Positions 41,092 to 48,826 are shown, numbered from the stretch's first letter. The stretch is 64,000 nucleotides of DNA from Oerskovia jenensis (GCF_016907235.1 NZ_JAFBBO010000001.1:3596001-3660000); one strand, 5' to 3'. Numbers and translations are program-made. The notes: generated from the letters alone by a model not told the origin.

Positions 41092-41099
41092 CCCCCGGA

Positions 41100-41145
41100 C
41101 GTGTCAGAACCAGCGTGACCCAGGGGTCACGCTGGTTCTGACACG
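41100..41145. terminator. type B palindrome after putA
   Basis: Perfect 22-bp arms (41100-41121 with 41124-41145) centred between the convergent putA and nrdG-like genes, 8 bp after the putA stop. It shares TGTCAGAACCAGCG with the copy inside putA. Confidence 0.9.
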
Positions 41146-41164
41146 AGGTGGCCCGGAGGTGCGG

Positions 41165-42040
41165 TCAGGTGCGCCGCCGGGTCAGGGGGAGGTCGTCGTC
41201 GTGCAGCACGTCGGACAGCCGCCGTCCGGCGAGGGCCGCAGCGTACTCCGGGCTGGTCCCCACCGGGCGTGCCTCCTGGAGCACGTGGCCGCGCACCCCC
41301 AGCGCGGAGAGCTGCCCGCAGAGCTCGAGGACGTCCTCGCGCGAATGGACGGTGGGGTCGACCGTGGTGCGCACCTCGTACGCGACCCCCGAGCTCTGCA
41401 AGGCAGCGAGCGAGCGGTAGGCCGCCTCGCCCGACGGCCCTGCCCCCGTCACGCGCGCGTACTCGTCGGGCAGGTCCTTGATGTCGAGGCCCACCCAGTC
41501 GACGAGGGGCAGGACGTGCTCGAGCCGCGCGGGCAACGCGCCCCCGGTGTGCAGCCCGACGCCGAAGCCCAGCTCGCGTACGTCGGCGATCGCCGCCGGG
41601 AGAGCGGCGTGGAGGGTCGGTTCGCCGCCCGAGAAGACGACCCCGTCCAGGAGTCCCTCTCGCTTCGCGAGGAAGGTGACGACGTCGGGCCAGGGGATCG
41701 TCCCCTCCGCCCCGCGGGGCGCGGAGGTGACCAGATCCGGGGTGTGGCAGTACGTGCAGCGCCACGGGCAGCCCTGGAGGAAGACCGTCGCGACGAGCCG
41801 GCCCGGCCAGTCGACGGTCGAGAACGTGGTCAGGCCCGCGATCACCAGGGGCGTGAGCACGCGCGCATCGCACGACCCGCTGCCGGGCCGCGCCGGGGAC
41901 ACGGGATCGGCCCCCGTGGGCGAGCGTTCGAGGTGCTCGTCGGCCGAGCGTGCCACGTCGATCGTCCGGTGCGCGGCAGGAAGCGGTGACGGTGCGTACG
42001 GGGGTGCCGAGCCCGGGGGAGCGCTCGCGGTGGCGGTCAA
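41165..42040 (-). CDS. nrdG: anaerobic ribonucleotide reductase activating protein-like radical SAM enzyme
   Basis: About 291 residues. The radical SAM signature is CPWRCTYCHTP (CX3CX2C) near residues 89-99, followed by GVVFSGGEPTLH, LHTGGALPARLEHVLPLVDWVGLDIK and YEVRTTVDPTVHSREDVLEL. This matches NrdG-type activases that install a glycyl radical on class III ribonucleotide reductase. No nrdD lies next to it, which is unusual. The start is uncertain: the TTG at 42040 is preferred because a GGAAGGA box lies about 9 nt upstream; the first 70 residues are Ala/Pro-rich and weakly conserved. A perfect CRP/Rex-type palindrome lies 121 bp upstream. Confidence 0.8.
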   Translation of the reverse strand: MTATASAPPGSAPPYAPSPLPAAHRTIDVARSADEHLERSPTGADPVSPARPGSGSCDARVLTPLVIAGLTTFSTVDWPGRLVATVFLQGCPWRCTYCHTPDLVTSAPRGAEGTIPWPDVVTFLAKREGLLDGVVFSGGEPTLHAALPAAIADVRELGFGVGLHTGGALPARLEHVLPLVDWVGLDIKDLPDEYARVTGAGPSGEAAYRSLAALQSSGVAYEVRTTVDPTVHSREDVLELCGQLSALGVRGHVLQEARPVGTSPEYAAALAGRRLSDVLHDDDLPLTRRRT

Positions 42041-42160
42041 TGTCGTGTCCTTCCGGCCGGTCGTCGGGGCCGTGGAAGGGTCCCCGCGCGGGTTCGGGTC
42101 AGCGTCGGCGCGACGTGGCTCGACGGTACGACGATGTGACGCGCGACTCACCGTGGCTGT

Positions 42161-42178
42161 TTGTGAGAACTTTCACAA
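42161..42178. promoter_or_regulatory. CRP/FNR- or Rex-type palindromic site
   Basis: TTGTGAGAACTTTCACAA. It matches the CRP/GlxR half-sites TGTGA-N6-TCACA at all 10 positions and the actinobacterial Rex site TGTGAAC-N3-TTCACA with 2 mismatches. It lies between the divergent nrdG-like and sdpI-like genes. Confidence 0.6.
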
Positions 42179-42230
42179 GGAGTCGTCAGCGTGTCGCGGA
42201 GGGGCTGCCCGCGGCCGACCGCGCACGCCC

Positions 42231-42236
42231 TAGGCT
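42231..42236 (+). promoter_or_regulatory. -10 box TAGGCT before the SdpI gene
   Basis: TAGGCT would place the transcription start near 42243, leaving a leader of about 58 nt and a GGAGG box before the GTG at 42301. Confidence 0.4.
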
Positions 42237-42300
42237 CGTCCTGTGCCGCACCGGCCTCGCCCGCCGTGCGCAGCACTCCCGACCTCGCCGAGGAGGACCC

Positions 42301-42675
42301 GTGCTCGCCGTCTGGATCATCGTCGCCGTGGCCCTCGTCGTCGCGTGGCTCACCTACCTCGGGGCGACCGACCGGATGACCCGCAACGGCCTGATCGGGA
42401 TCAGGACTCCCGCGACCCAGCGCAGCGACGCGGCGTGGATCGCGGGGCACCGCGCCGCGCTCAAGGTGGTGCTCCCGGGGGCGGCGCTCGTGACCGCGCT
42501 CGCGGTCGTCGCGAGCGTCCTGGGGCCCGACGGCGCCACGGACGTCGTGTTCTTCGTCGTCGCCGGGGCGCTGCTCACCGAGGGGATCGCGGCGGCGGCC
42601 GTCGCCGAGGTCGCGGCGCGTGGTGCCGACCTCGGGCACGGGGACGAGCGCGCAGAGCAGTGGGACGTGGACTAG
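42301..42675 (+). CDS. SdpI/YhfL family membrane protein
   Basis: A 124-residue protein with three hydrophobic helices. The family motif TRNGLIGIRTPATQRSDAAWIAGHRAA (SdpI-type, PF13630) lies between helix 1 and helix 2. In Bacillus SdpI gives immunity to the SdpC toxin; most actinobacterial members have no known toxin partner. The GTG at 42301 follows GGAGG. The stop codon TAG lies in the CTAG target site of the insertion sequence that begins directly after it, so the coding sequence appears complete but its natural downstream sequence was displaced by about 1.45 kb. Confidence 0.8.
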   Translation: MLAVWIIVAVALVVAWLTYLGATDRMTRNGLIGIRTPATQRSDAAWIAGHRAALKVVLPGAALVTALAVVASVLGPDGATDVVFFVVAGALLTEGIAAAAVAEVAARGADLGHGDERAEQWDVD

Positions 42676-42686
42676 GGCGTGTCTCC
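42676..42686 (+). repeat. left terminal inverted repeat of the IS
   Basis: GGCGTGTCTCC, identical to the reverse complement of 44117-44127. Counting the CTAG and the bases further in, 19 of 21 positions match between the two ends. Confidence 0.85.
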
Positions 42687-42703
42687 TTAGTCGCAAGGCT
42701 GAG

Positions 42704-43117
42704 ATGTTGCAGAGTGCGCTCGTGGATCGTGGTCGCGAGTTGTCGGACGAGCAGTGGGCAGTGATCGGCCCGTTGATGCCGAAGGTGTCGGGCCGCTCAC
42801 GCCCATGGCGTGACCATCGTCAGGTCGTCGAGGGGATCGTTCACCGGTATCGGACCGGGGTCGCATGGTGTGATCTTCCCGAGCGATTCGGCCCGTGGCA
42901 GACCGCGTGGAAGCGCCACGCCCGGTTCTCCCGCGACGGGACCTGGGACAAGATCCTGACGGCCTTGCAGGCTCGCGCGGACGCGAACGGTGGTATCGAC
43001 TGGCAGGTGAGCGTGGACTCCACAATCAACCGGGCGCACCAGCACGCCGCGACCTTGCCCAGGACCACAGGGGGCACTGGCGAATCACAAGAATCCGGAA
43101 CGGCGCGAACCGGCTGA
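42704..43117 (+). CDS. IS5 family transposase, first frame (OrfA)
   Basis: A 137-residue N-terminal part of an IS5-type (IS427-like) transposase. It has the DUF4096-type start ELSDEQWAVIGPLMPK ... WRDHRQVVEGIVHRYRTGVAWCDLPERFGPWQTAWKRHARFSRDGTWDKIL and the first catalytic aspartate in WQVSVDSTINRAHQHAA. The family resemblance ends near HQHAA; after that the frame runs into a stop at 43115-43117. The rest of the enzyme continues in the +1 frame. Confidence 0.88.
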   Translation: MLQSALVDRGRELSDEQWAVIGPLMPKVSGRSRPWRDHRQVVEGIVHRYRTGVAWCDLPERFGPWQTAWKRHARFSRDGTWDKILTALQARADANGGIDWQVSVDSTINRAHQHAATLPRTTGGTGESQESGTARTG

Positions 43118-43607
43118 CCACGCGTTGGGTCGCTCTCGGGGCGGGTTGTCGACGAAGATCCACGCCGCGGTCGACGGCAACGGGCGACCGCTCGCAGTGC
43201 TCGTGGGACCAGGCCAGGGCGGCGACGCGCCGATGTGCCTGCCCCTGCTCAACTCGATCCGCGTTCCACGAGCAGGAGCCGGGCGCCTGCGCACCACCCC
43301 CGACGCCGTGTTGGGCGACAGGGCGTACTCCTCGCGCGCGATCCGGACCGAGCTGCGCCGGCGCGGCATCATCGCGGTCATCCCCGAACCCCGCGACCAG
43401 CAGTCCCACCGGCGCCGGCGCGGGTCACTCGGCGGACGCCCTGTGACCTACGACCCCGTCACCTACCGGGGCCGCAACACGGTCGAGCGGTTCTTCAACC
43501 GCATCAAGCAATGGCGAGCACTCGCGACCCGCTACGACAAGCACGCCGTGATCTTCCGCGGCGCCGTCATCGTCGCAGCGATCCTGATTTGGGTGCCCGC
43601 GCCCTGA
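43083..43607 (+). CDS. IS5 family transposase, second frame (OrfB)
   Basis: About 174 residues in the frame +1 relative to OrfA, opening with the family-typical NHKNPERREPADHALGRSRGGLSTKIHAAVDGNGRPL. It carries the second catalytic aspartate in VLGDRAYSSRAI and the glutamate in YRGRNTVERFFNRIKQWRALATRYDK. No independent start is convincing, so it is expected to be made as an OrfA-OrfB fusion by frameshifting somewhere between about 43030 and 43090. Whether that shift is programmed or is a damaging mutation cannot be decided here. Confidence 0.82.
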   Translation, partial: NHKNPERREPADHALGRSRGGLSTKIHAAVDGNGRPLAVLVGPGQGGDAPMCLPLLNSIRVPRAGAGRLRTTPDAVLGDRAYSSRAIRTELRRRGIIAVIPEPRDQQSHRRRRGSLGGRPVTYDPVTYRGRNTVERFFNRIKQWRALATRYDKHAVIFRGAVIVAAILIWVPAP

Positions 43608-43649
43608 TTCCCAGATGGCGTCGGACTCAAGGACATGCGCGACAGCATG

Positions 43650-44102
43650 TCAGGGGACGTCGGATGCCTCTCGGCGGCACCGCAAGCGGGATTCCTTCTC
43701 GGCCAGGAACGCATCAACGAGCTCGAACAGGACCGCGAGGGCGTGATGGTCGTCGTCGTCGGTCAGCTCGGCGGGCCCCGGCGACTCGCGGCCCGGAAAG
43801 GCCAGTCCCCAGACGATCGCGGACCAGACCAGGTTGGGTCCCCGTGCGCCAGGTCGGGTCAGGAGCCACTCCTTAAAGCCATCGAGCACCCCACCTGTAT
43901 AGCGATCCCCGTGCATGTCGTATCCCTCGAGCCATGCGACGACGCGAACCCATGTGGCCCGGCCGACATACATGCCTGGTCGCCTCGCGAACAGGGCAAG
44001 GAATTGCCGCTCTGACAACCCGGCTAGAGGTCGCTCGCCGGCACCGATTAGTCCCTCTGGTAACTCCGAGTTAGGACGCACGCCCGCACTCTGCACCACC
44101 AT
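43650..44102 (-). CDS. passenger gene of the IS, unknown function
   Basis: A 150-residue product not recognised with confidence. It reads RQFLALFARRPGMYVGRATWVRVVAWLEGYDMHGDRYTGGVLDGFKEWLLTRPG ... NLVWSAIVWGLAFPG, then an acidic stretch and a C-terminal helix (HHALAVLFELVDAFLAEKES). The RRPGMYVG and WLEGYD elements and the small size recall actinobacterial small cytoplasmic proteins, including some predicted immunity proteins; this is only a resemblance. Codon use is less GC-biased than in neighbours. It lies wholly between the terminal repeats, opposite in orientation to the transposase. The ATG at 44102 is preferred; the frame runs past the right terminal repeat if an earlier start is used. 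Confidence 0.6.
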   Translation of the reverse strand: MVVQSAGVRPNSELPEGLIGAGERPLAGLSERQFLALFARRPGMYVGRATWVRVVAWLEGYDMHGDRYTGGVLDGFKEWLLTRPGARGPNLVWSAIVWGLAFPGRESPGPAELTDDDDHHALAVLFELVDAFLAEKESRLRCRREASDVP

Positions 44103-44116
44103 GATCAAGGCACTAG

Positions 44117-44127
44117 GGAGACACGCC
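44117..44127 (-). repeat. right terminal inverted repeat of the IS
   Basis: GGAGACACGCC followed by CTAG, mirror of the left end. Confidence 0.85.
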
Positions 44128-44250
44128 CTAGCGCTCACGCAGGTGGCCCGGGGCGCAGCCTGCTGCCGTCGACGAGACTCGGCAACGATCAGGGGTGCTG
44201 GGCGCCGGGCAGGGCCCTCGCCCTCGCCGGCGTCGTCCGGGTACCCGTGG

Positions 44251-45267
44251 TCAGTCCGACGCCCCGCGGATGAGCTCGGGGGAGAAGACGCGGGGCGACC
44301 GCGAGACGGGGTGGCCGGCGATGAGGTCGAGCAGCATCCCGGTCGCGGCCTTGACCATCTCCACGACGGGGTTCTGCACGGTCGTCAGCGCCGGGCTGGT
44401 CGCCCCGGCGACACCGAGGTTGTCGAAGCCGACGACGGCCACGTCGCCCGGCACGGACTTGCCCCGTGCGCGCAGGACGCGCAGCGCGCCCTCGGCCATG
44501 AGGTCCGAGGCGGCGAAGACCGCGTCGAGGTCCGGGTGGCGGTCCAGGAGCTCCTCCATGGCCGCCGCCCCGCCGGCCGCGGCGAAGTCCCCCGAGGCGA
44601 TCACGTCGTCGGGCAGGCCCGCCGCGCGCAGCGCCTTGCGCCACCCCATGAGGCGGTCCACGCCCGCCGTCATGTCCTGGGGGCCGCTGATCGTCGCGAT
44701 GCGGCGGTAGCCGCCGTCGATCAGGCGCTGGGTCGCGATGCGCCCGCCCTCGACGTTGTCGACGTCGACGTAGACCAGGTCGTCCATCGCGGTGAAGGGG
44801 CGGCCGACGAAGACCGCGGGGAGGGGGGACGCGAGCACCGCGCCCTCGAGGTCGTCCTCGCGGTGGTGCGACGTGATGATCGCGCCGTCCACGTGACCGC
44901 TGCGCAGGTACCGCACGATGCGGCCCGCGTGCTCGTCGGGCCGGGCGATGAGCAGCACGAGCTGCAGGTCCGTGGGTGCGAGCGCCGCGCTGACCCCGCG
45001 CAGCGTCCCCGACAGGAACGGGTCCGTGAGGATGCGCTCGTCGGGTTCGGGGACGACGAGCGCGATCGAGTCGGTGCGCCGGGTCACGAGGGACCGGGCC
45101 GCGCGGTTCGGGGTGTACCCGAGCTGGGCGACGGCCGCGTCCACGGCGGCCTGCGCCTCGGGGGAGACGCGCAGGCCGCCGTTGATGGCGCGGGACGCCG
45201 TCGAGCGGGACACGCCGGCCGTCTGTGCGACCTCGTCCAGGGTCGGCGCGGTACTCAGGGTGCTCAT
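44251..45267 (-). CDS. cebR: LacI family regulator of the cello-oligosaccharide operon
   Basis: A 338-residue repressor with the LacI helix-turn-helix (TLDEVAQTAGVSRSTASRAINGGLRVSPEAQAAVDAAVAQLGYTPNRAARSL) and a periplasmic-binding-protein-like sensor domain. It is the last gene after cebE, cebF, cebG and bglC on the minus strand, and three sites matching the CebR/CelR box lie before cebE. In Streptomyces CebR and in Thermobifida CelR, cellobiose releases the repressor. The symbol is given from this context. The IS insertion lies 120 bp beyond its stop codon. Confidence 0.85.
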   Translation of the reverse strand: MSTLSTAPTLDEVAQTAGVSRSTASRAINGGLRVSPEAQAAVDAAVAQLGYTPNRAARSLVTRRTDSIALVVPEPDERILTDPFLSGTLRGVSAALAPTDLQLVLLIARPDEHAGRIVRYLRSGHVDGAIITSHHREDDLEGAVLASPLPAVFVGRPFTAMDDLVYVDVDNVEGGRIATQRLIDGGYRRIATISGPQDMTAGVDRLMGWRKALRAAGLPDDVIASGDFAAAGGAAAMEELLDRHPDLDAVFAASDLMAEGALRVLRARGKSVPGDVAVVGFDNLGVAGATSPALTTVQNPVVEMVKAATGMLLDLIAGHPVSRSPRVFSPELIRGASD

Positions 45268-45324
45268 GGTCTCAGTATCCTGCCAGGCCCGGATGAGAGA
45301 ACTGCCACGTTTCCGCTCGCGCCC

Positions 45325-46776
45325 TCAGGGGCGGGCGGGAACCGCGTTCTGGGACGCGACCTGGGCGAACCAGTGCCCGCTCGCCTTGACGGTGCGCTCC
45401 TGGGTCTCGTAGTCGACCCGGACGATCCCGAAGCGCTTGGAGTACCCCCAGGACCACTCGAAGTTGTCCAGGAGCGACCACGCGAAGTAGCCGCGGACGT
45501 CGGCGCCGTCGTCGATCGCGTCCTTGACGGCCCGCAGGTGGGCGTCGAAGAACTCGAGCCGGTTCTGGTCGTCGACCGACCCGTCGGCCTCCACGACGTC
45601 GTCGTAGGCGCAGCCGTTCTCGGTGATGTAGAGCGGCACGCCCGCGGGACCCGTGTAGTCCGCCTGGAGACGGTTGAGCAGGCGCGTGAGGCCCTCCGGC
45701 TGGACCTCCCAGTTCTGGTCCGTGACGGGCAGGCCGCGCGGGTGGTTGAACACGCCGTCGGCCGCGGGGTACGGGCTCGACGACGGGCGCTCGACCGGCG
45801 CGGAGCCGTCCAGCGTGGTCGACGCGGGCCGCGAGGAGACCAGCTCGCCGTGGTAGTAGTTCACGCCGAGCGCGTCGATGGGCGACGAGATGATCGCGAG
45901 GTCGCCCTCCTGGACGTGCGCCGCGAAGCCGTACTCCTCGACGTCGGCCAGGACGTCGGCCGGGTACTCGCCCGTGATGACAGGGTCGAGGAAGATCCGG
46001 TTGAACTGGCCGTCGATGCGACGGGCCGCGTCGACGTCGCCCGGGTCGGTCGGGTCGAGGGGGTCGGCGACCGTGAAGTTGAGCGTGATCCCCAGGTTCG
46101 CCTCGGGGGCCCGCTCGCGCAGCGCCTGCACCGCGAGACCGTGGCCGAGCAGGAGGTGGTGCGCCGCGGCGAGGCCGTCGGGGCGGCTCTGACGGCCCGG
46201 GGCGTGGACACCGCCCGTGTACCCGAGGAACGCCGAGCACCAGGGCTCGTTGAGGGTCGTCCAGACCCCCACGCGGTCGCCGAGCGCCTCGTGCATCGTC
46301 ACGGCGTAGTCCGCGAAGCGGTAGGCCGTGTCGCGGTTCGTCCACCCGCCCTGGTCCTCGATCGCCTGCGGCAGGTCCCAGTGGTAGAGCGTGATCCAGG
46401 GCAGCAGGTCCTTGGCGAGCAGCTCGTCGACCAGGCGGGAGTAGAAGTCCAGCCCCTTCTGGTTGACGGCTCCGCCGCCCGGCTGGACGCGGGCCCAGGA
46501 CGACGAGAACCGGTACGTGTCCAGGTTCAGGCCGGACAGGAGCGCGACGTCCTCGCGGTAGCGGTGGTAGTGGTCGCACGCGACCTCGCCGTCGTCGCCG
46601 CCCAGGACGGCCCCCGGCACGCGGCAGAACGTGTCCCAGACGGAGTCCTCGCGGCCGTCGGTGTGCGCGGCCCCCTCGATCTGGAACGCGGCGGTCGCGG
46701 CGCCCCAGAGAAAGCCCTGGGGGAACTCGACACGGTCGGTGGCGCCCAGGTGGCGGGGGGTGATGATCTCGGTCAT
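45325..46776 (-). CDS. bglC: GH1 beta-glucosidase
   Basis: A 483-residue intracellular beta-glucosidase of family GH1. Acid/base E177 is in TTLNEPWCS and the nucleophile E386 is in YITENGCAYDD; the N-terminal FPQGFLWGAATAAFQIEGA and C-terminal GYFAWSLLDNFEWSWGYSKRFGIVRVDY are standard. There is no signal peptide, so it would hydrolyse imported cellobiose. The ATG overlaps the stop of the permease gene cebG, the arrangement cebEFG-bglC known from Streptomyces. The gene is complete. Confidence 0.94.
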   Translation of the reverse strand: MTEIITPRHLGATDRVEFPQGFLWGAATAAFQIEGAAHTDGREDSVWDTFCRVPGAVLGGDDGEVACDHYHRYREDVALLSGLNLDTYRFSSSWARVQPGGGAVNQKGLDFYSRLVDELLAKDLLPWITLYHWDLPQAIEDQGGWTNRDTAYRFADYAVTMHEALGDRVGVWTTLNEPWCSAFLGYTGGVHAPGRQSRPDGLAAAHHLLLGHGLAVQALRERAPEANLGITLNFTVADPLDPTDPGDVDAARRIDGQFNRIFLDPVITGEYPADVLADVEEYGFAAHVQEGDLAIISSPIDALGVNYYHGELVSSRPASTTLDGSAPVERPSSSPYPAADGVFNHPRGLPVTDQNWEVQPEGLTRLLNRLQADYTGPAGVPLYITENGCAYDDVVEADGSVDDQNRLEFFDAHLRAVKDAIDDGADVRGYFAWSLLDNFEWSWGYSKRFGIVRVDYETQERTVKASGHWFAQVASQNAVPARP

Positions 46777-47702
46777 CCCTTGACAGCTCCTTGCATGATG
46801 CCGGCGACCAGCTGGCGACCGGTGAAGATGAACAGCACGATGAGCGGCAGCGTCACGAGGAACACGCCCGCCATGACGAGCGAGTAGTCCACGAAGTAGT
46901 TCGCCTGCAGCGACCGCACCACGAGCGGCAGCGTCGGGTTCTCCTGGTTCAACACGATGGACGGCCAGAAGAAGTTCGTCCACTGCTGGACGAACGTGAA
47001 CAGCCCGAGCATCGCGGCTGCCGGTCGCGCCGCAGGCAGGGCGATCGACCAGAAGGTCCGGAACATCGACGCGCCGTCGACGCGTGCGGCCTCGATGAGC
47101 TCGTACGGCAGCGACTCCGACAGGTACTGCGTCATCCAGAACACGCCGAACGCGGTGACGAGCGCGGGCACGATCACGGCCTGCAGCTTGCCGATCCACC
47201 CGAGGTCGGACATGAGGATGAACATGGGGATCACGCCGAGCTGGGTCGGCACGGCCATGGTCGCGATGACGAAGACCAGCAGGGGGCCGCGGCAACGGAA
47301 CCGGAGCTTGGCGAACGAGTAGCCCGCGAGCGTCGAGAACAGGACCACGGACAGCGACGTGACGACCGCGATGATCACCGAGTTCGCGAACGCTTTCCAG
47401 AAGTTGATCGCGCTCGACCCGATGACCTCGGCGAACTGCGTGAACAGGCTCGCGTCGGGCAGGAGCTGCGGCAGCGCGGCCTTGGAGATCTCGGCCGGGG
47501 TCGACGAGCCCAGGATGAGCGTGAAGTACAGCGGGAAGATCGAGATCAGCAGCACGAGGCCGAGGAACGTGTAGGTGACCCAGCCCGGTCGGCGGGTGTG
47601 ACCGCCCGTGCCCTTGCGGACGGGGCGGCGGTTCGGGCGTCGGGCGGCGGCGCGGGCGGCACCCGCTCCGGCGGTCTGCGCGACGACGGGGATCGAGCTC
47701 AT
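46773..47702 (-). CDS. cebG: cello-oligosaccharide ABC transporter permease (MalG-type)
   Basis: A 309-residue permease with a basic N-terminal tail and six helices. The EAA loop is SLPYELIEAARVDGASMFRTFWSIALPAARP and the C-terminus ends in GRQLVAGIMQGAVKG, typical of CebG/MalG-type subunits. Start codon overlaps the stop of cebF; stop overlaps the start of bglC. The operon has no ATPase gene; in Streptomyces the MsiK ATPase serves CebEFG in trans, and the same is expected here. Confidence 0.9.
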   Translation of the reverse strand: MSSIPVVAQTAGAGAARAAARRPNRRPVRKGTGGHTRRPGWVTYTFLGLVLLISIFPLYFTLILGSSTPAEISKAALPQLLPDASLFTQFAEVIGSSAINFWKAFANSVIIAVVTSLSVVLFSTLAGYSFAKLRFRCRGPLLVFVIATMAVPTQLGVIPMFILMSDLGWIGKLQAVIVPALVTAFGVFWMTQYLSESLPYELIEAARVDGASMFRTFWSIALPAARPAAAMLGLFTFVQQWTNFFWPSIVLNQENPTLPLVVRSLQANYFVDYSLVMAGVFLVTLPLIVLFIFTGRQLVAGIMQGAVKG

Positions 47703-48826
47703 CGCTTCTTCCGATCGTTGGGTGCGCTCGTGGGCGCGCTGGGTCGGCGGGCGGAGGAGCCTCCGCGCGGGCTGGACGCGTTCTGGGCGCGCAGGGCGGC
47801 GGCAGCGGCCTTGCGCCGGGCGCGCTGGACGGCACGGGGTGCCTTGGTGCTGGGTCCCGACGTCGAGATGCTGCGGGTGATCGCGAAGTTCACGAGCCCG
47901 ATGAGCAGGATGATGATGAACAGGATCCAGGCGATCGCCGCGGCACGACCGAAGTTCTTCTGGTTGCCCCACGCGACGTCGTACAGGTACAGGACCGTCG
48001 TCATCCACTGGCGGTCGGCGCCACCGAGGCCCTGCGCGTCGTAGGTGCGCGGCTCGTCGAAGATCTGCAGCCCGCCGATGGTCGAGGTGATGATGACGAA
48101 GATGATCGTGGCGCGGATCTGGGGCACGGTCACGGAGAAGAACTGCCGCACGCGGCCCGCGCCGTCGATGATCGCGGCCTCGTAGAGCTCGCGCGGGACG
48201 GCCTGCATCGCGGCGAGGAAGATGAGCGCGTTGTAGCCGGTCCAGCGGAAGTTGACCATCGAGGCGATCGCGACATGGCTCGCGAGGGCGTCGGCGTGCC
48301 AGCGGATCGGTTCGATCCCGATCACGCCGAGCAGCCCGTTGATGAGGCCGTACTGGTCGGCGAACAGGCGGCCGAAGATGAGGCCGACCGCGACAGGGGC
48401 CACGACGTAGGGGAGCAGGACGCCCATGCGCCAGAAGGTCGCCGCGCGCAGGTTCTGGTCGAGCAGCGCCGCGATGATGATCGCGCACATGACCTGGGGC
48501 ACGGAGGAGAGCAGGAAGATCGAGAAGGTGTTGCGCAGCGACTTCCAGAAGGTGGGCTGCGCGAGCACGTCGGAGAAGTTCTGGAGACCGACGAAGTCCC
48601 CCTGTCCGCCCAGCAGGTTCCACTCGTGGACCGACACGAAGGCCGTGTAGACGAGCGGGAAGAGCCCGGTGATCGCGAAGAGGATGAAGAACGGGGAGAT
48701 GTAGAGGTAGGGGGAGAGCTTGACGTCCCAGCGGCCGAGGCGCTGGGAGAAGCCGACGCGCCGCTGGGGGCGGGGTGCCGGTCCGTCGAGGCCCTGGTTG
48801 GGCTGGGTGGGAGTGAGGACGCTCAT
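47699..48826 (-). CDS. cebF: cello-oligosaccharide ABC transporter permease (MalF-type)
   Basis: A 375-residue permease with core YLYISPFFILFAITGLFPLVYTAFVSVHEWNLLGGQGDFVGLQNF and EAA loop AVPRELYEAAIIDGAGRVRQFFSVTVPQI. A basic C-terminal tail of about 55 residues after the last helix (TKAPRAVQRARRKAAAAALRAQNASSPRGG...) is longer than usual. A GGAAAG ribosome-binding site precedes the ATG at 48826. It follows cebE by 103 bp. Confidence 0.9.
   Translation of the reverse strand: MSVLTPTQPNQGLDGPAPRPQRRVGFSQRLGRWDVKLSPYLYISPFFILFAITGLFPLVYTAFVSVHEWNLLGGQGDFVGLQNFSDVLAQPTFWKSLRNTFSIFLLSSVPQVMCAIIIAALLDQNLRAATFWRMGVLLPYVVAPVAVGLIFGRLFADQYGLINGLLGVIGIEPIRWHADALASHVAIASMVNFRWTGYNALIFLAAMQAVPRELYEAAIIDGAGRVRQFFSVTVPQIRATIIFVIITSTIGGLQIFDEPRTYDAQGLGGADRQWMTTVLYLYDVAWGNQKNFGRAAAIAWILFIIILLIGLVNFAITRSISTSGPSTKAPRAVQRARRKAAAAALRAQNASSPRGGSSARRPSAPTSAPNDRKKR

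Larger units (their letters stand above)
42676..44127 (+). mobile_element. IS5-type insertion sequence with passenger gene (about 1.45 kb)
   Basis: Near-perfect terminal inverted repeats begin GGCGTGTCTCC at 42676-42686 and end GGAGACACGCC at 44117-44127; both are flanked by CTAG (42672-42675 and 44128-44131), the target duplication expected for IS5-like elements. Inside are a DDE transposase in two frames (42704-43607) and an extra 500 bp with a minus-strand gene (43650-44102). The transposase alone would need about 900 bp. The passenger part has visibly lower GC content than its surroundings. Confidence 0.85.

Noticed and set aside
42243-42300. GTG at 42243 as the SdpI start, 6 nt after TAGGCT
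   Set aside because: It is not in the frame of the SdpI motif; the GTG at 42301 with GGAGG is.
43635-44015. Plus-strand frame in the passenger part of the IS
   Set aside because: It is the antisense of the minus-strand passenger gene, whose product looks more like a folded protein with helices and hydrophobic core; the plus-strand product does not.
44103-44138. Longer start of the passenger gene beyond the right terminal repeat
   Set aside because: It would extend into chromosomal DNA outside the IS; the ATG at 44102 inside the element is simpler.
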